Of a DNA stretch of 64,000 bases, positions 1 through 11,859 are shown in pieces. Position numbers and translations under genes: made by a program. This stretch comes from Hirsutella rhossiliensis. Its lineage: Eukaryota > Ascomycota > Sordariomycetes > Hypocreales > Ophiocordycipitaceae. The DNA lies in NCBI RefSeq assembly GCF_020360975.1, contig NW_025408671.1, forward strand, positions 6,324,001-6,388,000. Reading direction: 5' to 3'. Below the pieces are notes generated by a model. It saw only the letters and a list, made by a program, of their open reading frames with translations, did not search any database and was not told the DNA's origin. Every line of letters begins with the position of its first letter. The first letter of the stretch is position 1.

Positions 1-2
1 TC

Positions 3-1718
3 TCACCGCTTACCTTGTTGCTTCGGTCGTCGTCGTGGCCAAAGGGTATCCTGGCATTTTCCGTCTACGCGCTACTAGTCACCGAGGTCCTGGTCACCTT
101 GGCGTGCCAGTTTCTCTCTACCCTGCTCGTGTCCGACTTGGCTAACGCGCCCGTCGTCGGCCTTAGCGTCCCCTTGACCGATACGATCTTCTTGGACCAG
201 TCGCCGACCTTCAATATGGTTCAACTGTGGCAAGCGCCTCCTACCTCGAGCTGGACATTTGCAGAGGTCTCGGGATCGCACTTGCAAAAGGGCAACTTCG
301 ACAACACGGGAAACACCTATCGAGCCCTGCTCCCCTTGAATGAGGGGCGCCGAAAGCGTCTCCGACGGTTCCACGGGCCGGCGCCTATCTTGGACTCCCA
401 GGTGGCCTGCTTCAGACCGCAGATGAGAAATATCACTATGCGGAGGCCAGGGCCGCTGCTGACAGGCTTCGTCGGCATCTCATCGGGGCAGATCGGAAAC
501 CAGATGCTGATGGAGCCCACCTCTATGAACATCAACTGCGAAATTCCGGATGGAAACCTCTATGCGGCCGGCACGAGCCTGTGCTACCCCAATTCGGGCA
601 TGAGACCTAGCCATATGCCGAGTTTGAAACCTGGTCAAGACATCAGTACTATTCCTGTCAACATCCCCCTAGACCCGTTCTACTTGGTCAATCCGAGTCG
701 GCAAGCGTCCGAAATGTTCGTCATGGTGAACATCGGTTCTATCCCGGCCATGGACGGGCTTGTGCCTAACTCGACGGCGGACTCCCACTGGCCCGACAAC
801 GTATGGCATGACGACGGCCCCTGGGCGGTGGCTTCTAGCAACCTTAGCAACGACGCCGTCCGTGTCACGGCCTGCATCGCCTCCCTCGGCTACAAGACAT
901 TGACTGTCGACATTAACAGCTCCGTCGATGCCCGGGAGCCAAGGGTCACCTGGGACTCGTTGGCCGCCAAGTACGACACCGGGGCAAGCAGGATCCAGCT
1001 TGGCGCATCGTCTAAGATGGAGAGCTTCCAAGAACGCGGCGTGCTAAGTCTAGCCCCAGTGTCACAATGGGAGCACGAGGATAAGACGACGCAGAACAAC
1101 GACTCTGACTACTTCCGGAGAGCCATCGAAGTTTCCTTCCCCGCGAGACTTGGGAATCTACCTCAGCAGGCAGACAGCGGCGTCCTGCTCTCCAAGATAA
1201 CGCCCGGCGCGCACGAAGTCGAGGGCACAGACCAAGCGCACCCGGCACACGTCGACCTGTTCCACGACGTCCTGGGCGATACGGGGAGCCCGGCCCTGGC
1301 GCTGCAGGCGCTGCTGACGAGGCTCTGCCAGATGGCCTACTACGAGCGCCTCGACCGGACTAATACGACGGCGCCCGCGTCCGTCTCCTTCTCCTCCTCC
1401 GTCTTGATCCCCGTGCGCTGGACCGGCTTCTCCGCGGCCACGGCTCTCGTCGCGGCGCACTTTGTCCTCGTCGTGGCCGTCACGGTGCTGTTCCTGCGCC
1501 TCGCCAGGGACTCGCTAATCGGCAACTCGTGGCAGGCCGTTTCGCAGGCCGTCTCGGAGGACACGCGGCCCCTCCTGGAGCAGGCCGGTGCCATGACGGA
1601 CAAGGACATTGAGGCCTGGGCCAAGCGCCGGTCGCTCGGCATCGCGCGCCCGGCTGGCCTCGCGTATCGACGCAATGGGCGGAGGGCCCTCGGCCTGCTG
1701 GATGGAAAGGCGGGTTAA
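3..1718 (+). CDS. Fungal integral membrane protein, 3' part (5' end outside window)
   Basis: The frame is open from the first bases and has no ATG near the edge, so this is the C-terminal part (about 570 residues) of a longer protein. A hydrophobic segment lies about 15-45 residues in (core LLVTEVLVTLACQFL). A long, probably extracellular region follows with several N-glycosylation sequons (NIT, NST, NLS, NSS, NTT). A second membrane segment lies near residues 475-498 (LVAAHFVLVVAVTVLFLRL), followed by a basic cytosolic tail of about 70 residues. The layout matches a widespread family of large uncharacterised Pezizomycotina membrane proteins with long ectodomains; function is unknown. No intron or frameshift is visible in this part. 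Confidence is high that it codes and low for any role. Confidence 0.8.
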   Translation, partial: SPLTLLLRSSSWPKGILAFSVYALLVTEVLVTLACQFLSTLLVSDLANAPVVGLSVPLTDTIFLDQSPTFNMVQLWQAPPTSSWTFAEVSGSHLQKGNFDNTGNTYRALLPLNEGRRKRLRRFHGPAPILDSQVACFRPQMRNITMRRPGPLLTGFVGISSGQIGNQMLMEPTSMNINCEIPDGNLYAAGTSLCYPNSGMRPSHMPSLKPGQDISTIPVNIPLDPFYLVNPSRQASEMFVMVNIGSIPAMDGLVPNSTADSHWPDNVWHDDGPWAVASSNLSNDAVRVTACIASLGYKTLTVDINSSVDAREPRVTWDSLAAKYDTGASRIQLGASSKMESFQERGVLSLAPVSQWEHEDKTTQNNDSDYFRRAIEVSFPARLGNLPQQADSGVLLSKITPGAHEVEGTDQAHPAHVDLFHDVLGDTGSPALALQALLTRLCQMAYYERLDRTNTTAPASVSFSSSVLIPVRWTGFSAATALVAAHFVLVVAVTVLFLRLARDSLIGNSWQAVSQAVSEDTRPLLEQAGAMTDKDIEAWAKRRSLGIARPAGLAYRRNGRRALGLLDGKAG

Positions 1719-3534
1719 CGTGGACTGCTTCGCGGAACCTTTGGGCGTCTGTGTTCGGGCAGGGTCGTCTTTGCGGCTCAAGCTTGTCGGCATGAATATG
1801 CATGGGGGGCATGTCTGTCGAGAATGTCGTTCTTGTACCGTGTTCACGGCACATGTATTTTGTAAGTTCGTTCATCCGTAGGCGGGCCGGTCCCGTGAAG
1901 AAGTTGTACATTTCCATTTGGGTGACTTTGGTTCGCATCCACGCCTCCCTTCAACCCAAGATATGTTAATGACCGTTCTTTGATAGACGGTCCGTTTGCG
2001 AATGCTCTAAGCTGTGGACGAAAGAACAAGAGGGTAGCTTTTCTACTCTATTTTTTTTAGGTAGACACTTTCTCATTCTTTGAATCACACCAACTCCGAG
2101 AGAAGCCACATCAACCCTCGCTCCTGTCCTGTTTTCTACAAATCTTCGAATTTCCACGAGCTTGTTTCGTAATATTCAAGCCTCAGTGTACCGACGGTGC
2201 GTAGACACCGAAGGCACTCTTTCTCGATGAAATGAGAAAGTCTTGTGTAAATCGCGAGGTTCTGAGAGAAAATGCAACAGTCTGCGCCACTTGTCGAGGG
2301 AGCCTTTAAAGACCAGATTCACCATTTATCCTGAGAGGAGGTGGCATTTTTCTTTTTTGGAGATTGGTATCATAAGACCGATGTCTTTTTGGCAGCCCAA
2401 GGATCCCCGACTCGGCGAACGAAGAACAAATCGCCGTAGGCTATTGAAGACTTCATGTCGCCTCCCGTCAGATGTCCGCCTTTGAGAAGAGCCTACCACT
2501 GCTGTAGGCTCTTTTGAACAGCATTGCGACTTCAACTACATGCCTCAACGAAGGAACACCTTCAGGAGGGGGGCAAAAGGACGCTACCCAAAAGCGCCGA
2601 CACTTCCAGAAGAACATGGTTGCAAAAGTGCTACGTGGGGACATGTTGGTAACCGAGCATATCTTCGGCTACGAGCCAGAGGAGTCATGAAACGTCACTC
2701 CAAATCTCCCAGCCCGAGGCTCCCCAAGGCGGATTCAACTCCCATATCTTCCCAGCCATGTCATGCCACCCATGTTTGCGCAGGCTGTACACCTCTTCTG
2801 CCTCCGACAGTTCTTCATGTGAACTCGTCCGTAAGAGATCTCGTCCTTAAATGATGGGCGATTCTATCGTCGCGTCCGCCCTACTCGTTTCTTCAAGTCC
2901 GGCGCAATTCCGCGCGACCGAGCAAGCAGAGCAGCAAAAAGAATTGAGACACAGCTGCGCTGACTTAGGAGCCCGAGAACTGGTTTGGCACCGGCTAGAA
3001 TGTATTCGTGCTTGCCATCATGCCGGAGCTGCCTGGGCGAAGCGGCTTCATCTGGTTGTGTCGGGTGATGACTGTTGCTCCTCGGCGCCTAGATCCGGTC
3101 GCGTTGCTGAATTGGTGGGCCCATGCCTGTCTTGTAGACTTATGCGTCTCGATGCTTCTTCAAGACCATGTGGGTTGAAGCCTCACGAATGATGCTCGTG
3201 TAAGGCACCGGCCACGCTGCAAAGTGCGATGGCTGACGAGGCTCCGTAACTAAGATAACGGCCTCGCGGGTCCAGCTGGTCTCGTCGGATCCCGCAAACA
3301 ACTCGATATGTAAAGTCCCGGTGCAGTTTTCGGGCCTGCTTGTTGGCCATCTCGCAGCCAGATCGACGCTTGGAGCTTGGTATGCCTTGGTCGGCTCGAC
3401 TCGAGTCGAAGCCTTTTCCTGCATCTACGCGCTATTCCCAAAGAACTTTGTAATTTTTGAGAAGCGGGCTCCTTGGACTTGGCGGGGCTTCTATGCTTGT
3501 TCCTGGTCGAGCTGATCTTCCTGTTACCCGTGGG
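1719..3534. other. Intergenic, no gene seen
   Basis: About 1.8 kb in which open frames are short, overlap on both strands and show no recognisable domain, signal peptide or splice-linked continuation. Confidence 0.5.
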
Positions 3535-4133
3535 CTACTTCAAAGGAGGGCTGCCTCCGGGCAATGGCGCCGCTTTGCGCTTCCCCGTGGAAAAATCCTT
3601 GGCGTCCCCGTTACTCGGACCGTCTGCCCCAGCAGCCGTCGATGGCTTCTCAGCCTGCTCCAGCCTGGCCGCGGCCTGCTTCTTCTGCGGGGCGCCAGCG
3701 AAGAATTTGGCAATGTTCGTCTTGTTTTCCTTGTTGTCGAGCGGGATGATGAACGATGGCGAGTTGTTGCCGACCTTACCGACGTCCTTGCTCACGGGGT
3801 AGACGTCGAGGGCGCTGTCAAAGGGCCGCAGCAGGCACTGCAGGTCGCGTGTCCACTCGCGGCGCGCCGAGTCCAGCCAGGTCCTGGCCGCGTCGGAGCC
3901 CGGGTCCCGGATAACAGGCATGCGGTTGTAGAGAAACTTGAGCTGCTTATTGGAGTCGGTGGTGATGATGGTATACCTATATGTCTTTTCCTAGGACCCT
4001 GACGGGGCGTGAGCAAAAGACCGAGTTCCAGGCGCCCCGGGGGGGAGGGGGAGGGGGAACCATTGGTAAGCTTGGGGCGTAGACGGGAGCAGCCGGGGCG
4101 ACTAACCAGAGTCAGAGCGTATCTGCCACACAT
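3535..4133 (-). pseudogene. SRAP-domain (HMCES/YedK-like) gene, internally deleted
   Basis: SRAP proteins crosslink abasic sites in single-stranded DNA through the cysteine exposed after Met1 is removed. The minus strand starts with MCGRYALTL at 4133, the hallmark catalytic N-terminus. After a GTTAGT donor-like site comes a G/C-rich stretch, and the frame then resumes near 3970 with YTIITTDSNKQLKFL, RMPVIRDPGS, DVYPVSKDVGKVGNNSPSF and a basic, Pro-rich tail to 3535, all typical of the SRAP C-terminal half. The family core between these parts (roughly 150-200 residues, including the WGL/PFW and GFYEW regions) is absent; only about 150 bp separate the two ends. This is therefore an internally deleted, probably dead gene, unless the assembly collapsed here. 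The family call is firm. Confidence 0.75.
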
Positions 4134-4440
4134 GTTGTCTGTGGGCTGACTATGGCGATGGGCGGCGATGGGCGGCGATGGGCGGCGTCGGGCTGCCGGC
4201 TACGACTCGGTGACGTCGCGTAGGAACAGCTCGCTCCGGAGTACGCGAGGTCACGTGCTGCCACCTTAAGTCGCGTCACCGACTTCTGGCCTTGTCTTGC
4301 GCACTCGGTTCCGCAGCTCGACACCAAGCGGCCGCCATCTTTTCTCGCGACTCCGAGATCAGCCCTCTCTGCCGCAAGAGTAACACCACGCTCCCCAGAC
4401 CCAGTCGATTGTCGCCTCACTTTCAAAGGACTACGCGGCC
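4134..4440. promoter_or_regulatory. Shared divergent promoter region
   Basis: About 300 bp separate the divergent starts of the SRAP remnant and the histidine-phosphatase gene, so they would share one promoter. No clear TATA box is seen. The stretch contains a GC-rich 10-bp tandem repeat close to the SRAP start. Confidence 0.4.
4154..4187. repeat. 10-bp tandem repeat (ggcgatgggc)
   Basis: Three perfect copies of ggcgatgggc plus a partial fourth copy lie just upstream of the SRAP start codon. Confidence 0.9.
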
Positions 4441-5174
4441 GTGCCTCTCCAAGTAGTCCTCATCCGCCACGCCCACGCCCAGCACAACGCTGACGATAGG
4501 TCCGTTGTAGCCCTCAAACTGAGACACCTTTCGTATATACGTCAATGCATACACACCCATCCACTCTCCGATCTCGCAGCGACGACTGACTCTTGCCCCT
4601 CGGCCCCGCCATCCACTATCCCCCTCTCACCAAGCTTGGTGTCGAACAATGCGCCGCCCTGCGCGCCAGCCTTAAGGAGCGCCTCGAGTCGGCGACTGGC
4701 TCCGTCGCCGTCGTCAGCAGCCCCATGCTATGCACCCTGCAGACGGGCACCCTCGCCCTGGACTGGCTTGAGCAACGGGGCGTCGTCTTTGAGGCCAACG
4801 CCGACTGGCAAGGTACGCAAATGCCTAGACCTTTCCCCTGCGCTGAGCCAGCTGAATTTGCTTCAACAGAAAACTCGGCTAAGCCGTGCGACACGGGCTC
4901 ACCCGCCGCCTCTCTTGTGCCTTTGTTCCCCCATGTCGACTTTGGCTGCCTTGACCCTGTCTGGCCCGACCAAACGTGCCCCCGCGCCGGTCGCTATGCC
5001 TACACGCGCGGCGCCATCCTCGCCCGCGGCGCCGACGCCCTCGACGCCCTCCGCCGCGGGCCCGAGGATCTTATCTTTGTCGTCTCTCACTCGGGCTTCC
5101 TGCGCTCCGGCGTCGCCGGCTGGTGGTTCTTTAACGCCGACTATCGCATCTTTCGCTTCGGCGCCATCCATTAG
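4441..5174 (+). pseudogene. Histidine phosphatase / phosphoglycerate-mutase-like protein, start and exon 2 frame damaged
   Basis: The reading begins PLQVVLIRHAHAQHN, carrying the family's catalytic RH motif. It resumes near 4600 with PPLTKLGVEQCAALRASL and VVSSPMLCTLQT, and after an intron starting GTACGC (near 4811) ends with the second catalytic histidine in FVVSHSGFLRSG. The family contains phosphatases and mutases of the branched RHG superfamily; the substrate cannot be read here. The codon at the expected start is GTG, and no in-frame ATG lies between the upstream stop (4381) and it. Joining exon 1 to the only good acceptor (atctcgcag near 4578) puts a TGA in frame before PPLT. Either two small defects have killed the gene, or the sequence contains errors. 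It could be functional if an upstream exon supplies the start. Confidence 0.55.
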
Positions 5175-6865
5175 GGAAGTAATAGCACTGCCATCGCCCA
5201 GCAGACAGCCATGACGACAGGACACGTCTTGCGTCAGGACGAAACCACGCTCGCGGGCGGTCTAGGACTGTCTCGCACGTTCCAAGTCCCGCTTGGTGCC
5301 GACCTACCCGAGGGAGATAGTGTTCCCGAGGAAGATTTGGTCGTCTAGTGAACGACTCGTGCGCCCCCGGACCGCCTCGGCATGCTGGACAACTTGAGCT
5401 TGCACAGCAAAGTATGTCATGTCCAGCCCTCTTGGGACTGGAAGAACCAAGCTGATTGATAAATAGGCGTCCAGGGGCTTAGAAGCACTACAGTAAGCAT
5501 CGAATTCTCTATAAGGACGTTTCCTCATGCAGCGCCATCGTTAAGACTTGGACTTTTTTGCTCTGGCCCAGACCGTTGAGCCCATCAACACAATTGCTCC
5601 CCAGCTTTTGCCTGTGCAGTTTTGTGACGGAGCATATGGTCAATGATATCGAGCAAGCCTCGCCCGGCGGGATAACAGCGACGATGCCCTCGACAAAATG
5701 GACAGACGTCCCTGGTGTTAATGACACCACGGCTGCACCTGAGTGATCTCCCCCTTGGACCACGGGAGGATCGTTCCCCAATCCCCAGGCTTGAACAAGT
5801 AATATATCGGCAGGATCGGATATCAAGAGAGGCGTCTTTATAAAGCCACGAAGTCGCGTTGCGCCTACTTCTTCACAACTCGTCGTCAGAAGCTGCCTCT
5901 TTGGGGACAAGACCAGTTAGTAGTCACCCAAAAAAACTATTTGAACGTAGACCTTTGGCTTGAATGAGCTCAGATTGAGACAGGGCGAATGGTGGACTGC
6001 GGGGGCGAGGTGGGCTGTTGCAAGGCGGGCGGGATGATACTAACCACAGCAGAGGACTGCAGTACCCTATAAGGTATAACATAGGGTCTAGAGGTCCGCC
6101 TTGAGCATGGCGCAGGGCTGAGGGACAACGATTTGGCGACAAATGGCTGTGGTGAAAAAGCCCGTTGAGAGGAGACGGCCATGGTGCAGCAGGAGCCGCC
6201 ATTCACGTTGGCAGATGGCCGGTTTGGCGCCGTTGCAGGGTGGATCGCTGCCACTCGTTTCTGGACAGCCTCCGCTGCAACTGGATGGCCTCAGACAGCG
6301 GTCTTTACTGTCCAAACAGCAGCTTGCCAGGCGACCTGACTACGGTTTGGCTGGCCCAGTTGCGGCGACTTCTTCGCATTTGCACAGGAGTTCCCTATTG
6401 ACAAGTGCCGAGTCGATACACTCTAGTGATACATAGTCGTTGAGGCCCTTCAGCCATTCGTCGTCCGCAGCAAGTCTTATTCCATCGCGATATCTGCTGG
6501 CAGATTAGTGCAGTACATTAGCAAATGGTGTAGAAGCAATCTCTAACCCTCTTTTCCAAGCGTTTTTGCTCGCGCTCTAGAGCCGCCGCATCCAGACGAC
6601 CCAGGCGTTTAGTTGGTATCACCCAACCCGCATACCTTGATTCTGTCGGGCTGGGATTCCCACACCATAACGAAATGAGTAATACTATTTTCCAGATTAC
6701 ATTCATATAACTTCTGCTTAGATGCTATGTGGACATAAGCAACTCTCTGAAGCTCTTGGTTATATCGTGGCAATGACTATTCGCCGAACTACTTCGCTAA
6801 GTTCGCTTCGGGTGCCACACTCAAGGGGGCCCGCGGCTTCTGATCTAGTACCCAAGGCCGAGGCC
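5175..6865. other. Intergenic, no convincing gene
   Basis: Only short overlapping frames. A 133-codon minus-strand frame (5509-5910) has no recognisable motif and no splice continuation. Confidence 0.4.
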
Positions 6866-7601
6866 ATGCCGGACTACAGAACGATGCTCATAAACGACCC
6901 CGGCGTCGAGAACTTGACCATGGCTCGTCTGGGTCAGATCTGGGCCGCTTTCGAAGAGTCATCTGCCATTTCCGACAGCCACGGCGGCCCACTGCCGCCG
7001 TGGCCCGTCTTGTTCAGATCATTTGGCTCCTCCTTGAAGAAGATCGACTGAGTGCTGAACGGCCAAGGCAGCGGCGGTTGACAGACAGTGAGCTGTGGGA
7101 AAAGTTGTATACCTACAATAATGCCTGGAACGGGCTGTAGAGCCTCAGCCAAGGGTCTGTCCAGCACCGAATGCTGCCCGATCTGGACAACTTCAACAAC
7201 ACCGAGGGGCTACGGGTGATGGAAGTGGCGCACTGGCGAGCAGATGTACCCGAATATCGGCTGGCTGCTGCTGCTTTTGTGCGAGGAGTCGCTCTCGAAG
7301 TCAGAGAAGCCGAGAGAGGCCCATGGTCCTCTCCGTCGCCGGCGGTACTATTCGACGACAACATGCAGCTTGCCGCTGGAGATTTCGACCTGCCTATTAA
7401 GTGTGAAACATGGCCGTTTCCTCGTGATGCGGAGATCAAGGTACAACGGGTCCTGCTAGAGTGGAAGGTCTACGGGATCAAGGACCCAGAAATTTCACCA
7501 AGGAGCAGTGCGAGAGCCTTCCGAAGCTGCTCTCGCAAGAATCCAAACCAGCCAGGCTGAAAGCCCTCGACTGCCTCGGTTTCTACGAGACCCAGGCTTA
7601 G
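6866..7601 (+). pseudogene. Decayed gene of unknown family
   Basis: Protein-like segments follow one another on the plus strand but are split by stops and frame changes: LGQIWAAFEESSAIS (near 6925), ELWEKLYTYNNAWNGL ending in TAG at 7138-7140, then RVMEVAHWRADVPEYRLAAA directly after that stop in the same frame. After a frame change near 7490 comes EQCESLPKLLSQESKPARLK, ending in TAG at 7601. The composition and codon bias look like real coding sequence rather than chance frames. I do not recognise the family. It reads as a gene with at least one nonsense codon and two frameshifts; small introns could explain some of the breaks. Confidence 0.35.
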
Positions 7602-9559
7602 GTCTAAATTCCCACGTGTGCTTTGCCTTCTGGCCTGCTCCTAACTCGGTTTCAAGCCCATGTTCCTCGCAACCCTCATCAACCGGGGCAAGGTCAAGTT
7701 CGACCACGTTTGTATCTCGGTCGATCCCTTCCTCCTCCGGGGACAACGCTTCGCCAAGACCCTCACGCTCGCGAGTGCCGTCCGCCAGCTTCAGTATCTG
7801 GGCTGGCTGCAGACCACTAGACGATGCAGGGAAACGTTTAATGCACAGTCTGACAGATGCAGCTGCAAGTGGCCGTTACGTGGTGCGTGGGGAAGTGTAA
7901 TGGCAGCATGACATCGCTTTCAGTTAGCTTGGCTGTCAGCCCGGCTGCTTGTGAAACAACCGTTCGTATTCTTTTGACGTCCAGTCCCTCTCACGTGGAA
8001 TTGCTTCAGGCTTGCCCGGGTTGGGGAGCCTTGAAAGCTTGCGGTGGCAGCAGCTCCGTCCGCAACCCGAGCCAGACGATCCAATGAGAGTATTAGTAGA
8101 ATGTACCGTAAGAGGGGAATTGAAAGTGACATAGCGGCCGTTACCTCTTCAATGGCAGCCACCGACTCGCAACATTGGTCCATGGTACGGAGTACGGCTC
8201 TAGAAGACCAAGCGGCCGTTAGCTAGACCGCTTCGCGCTTTTTGGTTTCAGTATGTCTTTCTTGAAAATGCATGTCTGGGAAAACGACGCGTGATCACAA
8301 TTGCTGTCTTAGGGCCCTGGAGTTTTGAGGATTCCCATTGGTTCACGCTGATTGTTCGTTGTCGACCTCCTGGGGTTGTCGCGCGTTTGCCGTCGAGTGT
8401 CTCACTCGCTTGTCTAAATTTAACTACCTTCTCCCAGATGAAAGTAGACCAGAGCACGGTTAGTATATCTACATATACCGTCCATCATATCCTACGCCGG
8501 ATCAATCATGCTAAATGATCAACGATGCAATGCACCGCCATATCACTTCATGAGACAAGCTCGCGGCACAGCGTTGTCGCCCGCATGTGTCGGATGACTG
8601 TTTCTAATTGGGCCAGCCTCGCTGCCCTAAAGCTATGCAGAGCACCGCCCTCCGTGTATGTGCAAGACTGCTACGAAGGGCATGTTATTCCGCGTGGCAT
8701 TTAGTGTGCTGTGGATGTTGGATTCATTGGAGATACCACGCAACTCTAGAGGACGACCTACCTTATAAAGCGACAACGAGTTTGAAATTCTAAAGCAGTA
8801 TATTGCATCGTGGATTATAGGTTGATCAACTAGGCGCAGGAGATGATGACCAGCAGGTCACATTATTTAGAACTCGCGAACTCGGACCACCTCAGGTACG
8901 GTTAGCTCGTATAAGTATGACAGCAGACGACTGGCAATGCCAGTCGAAGTCGATATCGCGCTCCATTGTCTGTTACAGCATAGGTAACTATACCGGCGCC
9001 GGTAACCAGCGCATGTGGATATATATTTGGAACAGGGCTGACTTTCAAGCCACGGCGTAGCACATAGGGATTGCTTGACTTGATTGGCACCGTTTGCGAC
9101 GATCCGCCAGCTGTGGGCCAGCTGAATGAAGGGTTCTAGCAACACATTCGTGACATTGAGGTGTCGTCGGCATCTCTCTGCTCCTTTGACTAACCCCGCC
9201 GTGAAAACGATGTCAACCTATCCGACGAGATGAGACTAGACAGGAGTGAAGTGCACACGTCAGTCGATGCAGTGATATCCAGTGGCTGTCATATCCGGTG
9301 TGACTGAATGTGACAAACTATCCTTTAATCAGCCTAGAAGAAGCTGATTCAGTCTCATGTTTTGTTGCTCCGTATAGTCCTGGCGATCAAGACTGCGTTG
9401 GGGATTTAGACCTGGAAAGTGGAGGTCTCATGGGAATCAGCTCCGATGTATTCCTTATAGCCTAGGTCAAAATCTATATAATATCCTCATAGACCCTCGA
9501 AGTTCCGCAACAGAGACTACATCGCTATCGATTTCGATTGTCTTTGTTTTGACTACAAA
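7602..9559. other. Intergenic, no gene seen apart from a short coding-like scrap
   Basis: A coding-like frame at 7660-7810 (FLATLINRGKVKFDHVC) ends at a stop and has no continuation. The rest, up to the next start, shows only short frames and nothing recognisable. Confidence 0.4.
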
Positions 9560-11292
9560 ATGAGACTAAGCATTTTTGCCATCACACTCCAGGCCACCCT
9601 GAGCTCGGCCAACATACGTCGTGACCTCGGCGTCAGGAACGTTATAGTTGCTGAGATCAAAGACGGCCACCACATTGACGAAGAGAACCAGCAGATTGTT
9701 TTCGTCAAGCCTGAATCGCCATTTCAGGAATCCTTCCGCTGCTCTCCAGAGAGCGGCAAAAAACTCACATACAACTCTGAGAAGACATTCGTTGCCTGCT
9801 GTAAGCCTGGGCAGTCTCTGCTTGGCAGTCCACAGGCTGTATTCGAATGCTGTGACTCCGGCTTCATACTTGCCGGAGCTGCGGGTACCGGCTATGCATG
9901 TTGTGCTTCGGGACAGATCTACGATGGTTCTACCTGCAAGCCGAAGGTGAAGATCTGCGAAAAGGGAAAGCAACTCGATGTCAACAACGAATGTGTTTGT
10001 CCTTCGGGCACAAGTGAGACGCCTGACGGCGGCTGCCGCTCAAAATGCAGCTCGGGTGTTTCAGCAGGTCTGCTCTCGCCAGGTGCGCATATGCTCATTG
10101 TTTAGAGACCGGCTAATCTGTCCTCAGGCAAGTGCTATATCTTCATCTCGGAAAACGGTTACCGGTTCGGCTACAACAATCAGGGCTGGTACAGCGCGGC
10201 CAAGGACGGCCCCGATCAACGATTCGGCAAGTTTCAACTCTGCAAGGACCAGGAATGCACAGCCAGCGGACAGATCAACCCAAACGATGCATTCCGTGTT
10301 AAGGATGTTCACGGTGATGCCAAGGGTGGGCAAAACGCCAACCACTGGCTCACCCATCCAAAGGACGCAGGAAATGTCAAAAAGACGCAGGAGTACTCAG
10401 ATGCTGGTGTTTATGCCATCACCAAGTGGGCGTGTGGCAGATACTGTCTAGGCGGGCTTGAGACCGGCCTCGTTTCTTCTTATCCAAAGGAGGCGCTCTC
10501 AGCCATGTCCACCTCGGTTGACAAGCAAGCTTGTGTCCCCATCGATATCACCGAGATACCATGCGATATTCGCGACGCACGGAACAACTGCATGGCGCAC
10601 GACCCCTCGAAGCCATGTCTGCTTGGCAAAGCGCCGGATCAACTTGATCAAGGAACCCACACGGACCCAGACGAGACCGCACCTGTCTCAGACGTGTGCA
10701 GTCGTAGCAGCGCAAAACCCATCAAAGACCGAGCAACCAGAGTGCACAAATGCGACACCAGCTATGCGGAGGAGAACTTCCCCTGCAGCAAGGGCAAGGA
10801 GCCACCCTGCCGCGGAGCTGAAGTCAAGGGCTGGTCGAGTGCTAAACTTCCGTGGGGAGGGGCATACAAACAGCCTGGCCCCCCAAAGCCCTTCGAAATG
10901 TGGGTAAACTATGATGACCCGGTGGTCATGAGTATTGTGGATGTTGAGGCACAGTCTGAGCACTTTCTTCTCAAGTTGGATGACGAGTTCTTGGGCGAGA
11001 CAGGCGGCGAGGATGGCTACGTGAACAAGTACATTGGTGACTGGAACAATCCGGAATGGTGCCTCTTGAACGGATATACTCGCGGCTACTTCCGCATTCC
11101 AGCCGGTAAGTTCTCCCACGATCAAGCACCAAGAACAGTCATTAACAAAGAGGGAATGCAGGTCGGCATAAAATCACTATTGAGTGGCCACAGGGCACAG
11201 GAATGTACACCAGAAATAACGGTGCGCGTTGGTTGTACGGCATTGCCAAATACCGATTTGACCGGCTCTGCGACCCAACCAAATGCACATAA
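9560..11292 (+). CDS. Secreted cysteine-rich protein of unknown function, three exons
   Basis: Exons 9560-10067, 10128-11105 and 11162-11292 give 538 residues. Both introns have GT-AG ends and keep the frame (the 60-bp first intron and GTAAGT...GCAG for the second). The start MRLSIFAITLQATLSSA is a signal peptide. A cysteine-dense module follows at about residues 55-165 (FVACCKPGQ, ECCDSG, YACCASGQ, CVCPSGT), resembling short EGF-like or whey-acidic-like knots. The larger domain begins GKCYIFISENGYRFGYNN, has many paired cysteines, and ends with a Trp/Tyr-rich exon 3 (ARWLYGIAKYRFDRLCDP). The protein is probably extracellular and disulfide-bonded; an effector or wall-associated role is only a guess. 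No frameshift or stop is present, unlike many neighbours, so it is probably functional. The nearest named family is not recognised. Confidence 0.8.
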
Positions 11293-11859
11293 GTAGCCCT
11301 GAAGGCCGAATCCGAAGCAAGGAGATGTCGAGGAGCTGCCCAAGTGCGTAAGGCAAGTGTCGGTGGGAGATAGCAGCCGGTCGTTGTATGGAGTTCTCCG
11401 TTGGAGTTTAAGCTCGGCCGACCGTTGGCGGGTTCCTGTCTTTAGCGGTTGTAACTTCTCTGAAGAGTCTGGACGGGGTGATTGCATTTACCTTGACTGC
11501 CGGGCTTGCGCTCCAGCAATCTCTTGCCTTTCGTCTCTTTTGTTCTTCGAGGCTCTTCGTCACACGCCCTCCCCCCGGCCCAGCTGGGCAACGCAAAAGC
11601 AGCGGGGGATGGGGTGGCCGAGAAGCCTTGGGCGGGTAGGGAAATAATGACTTAATGACCAAAATAATACTCTTTGAAAAGAGTAGAGCAGCCAACATTT
11701 TCTCCTTTATGCTATGATTAGAACTTCCATATGATGATGCGAGTCTCAGGGAGCGCCGTTGATTTACTGAGATGTGGTTGGCGCTTAGGGTGTTCTTTTC
11801 ATTGTTACCAGAGTGGTTGGAGGTGATGGCCACCAACCGCAGCGGAATTAAGTGTACAT

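Noticed and set aside
669..1675. Several minus-strand frames inside the first membrane-protein gene
   Set aside because: They are antisense shadows of a clearly coding plus-strand frame, rich in Arg/Gly/Asp as expected from GC-rich codons.
5509..5910. 133-codon minus-strand frame
   Set aside because: No domain, signal peptide or splice partner; it looks like a chance frame in an intergenic region.
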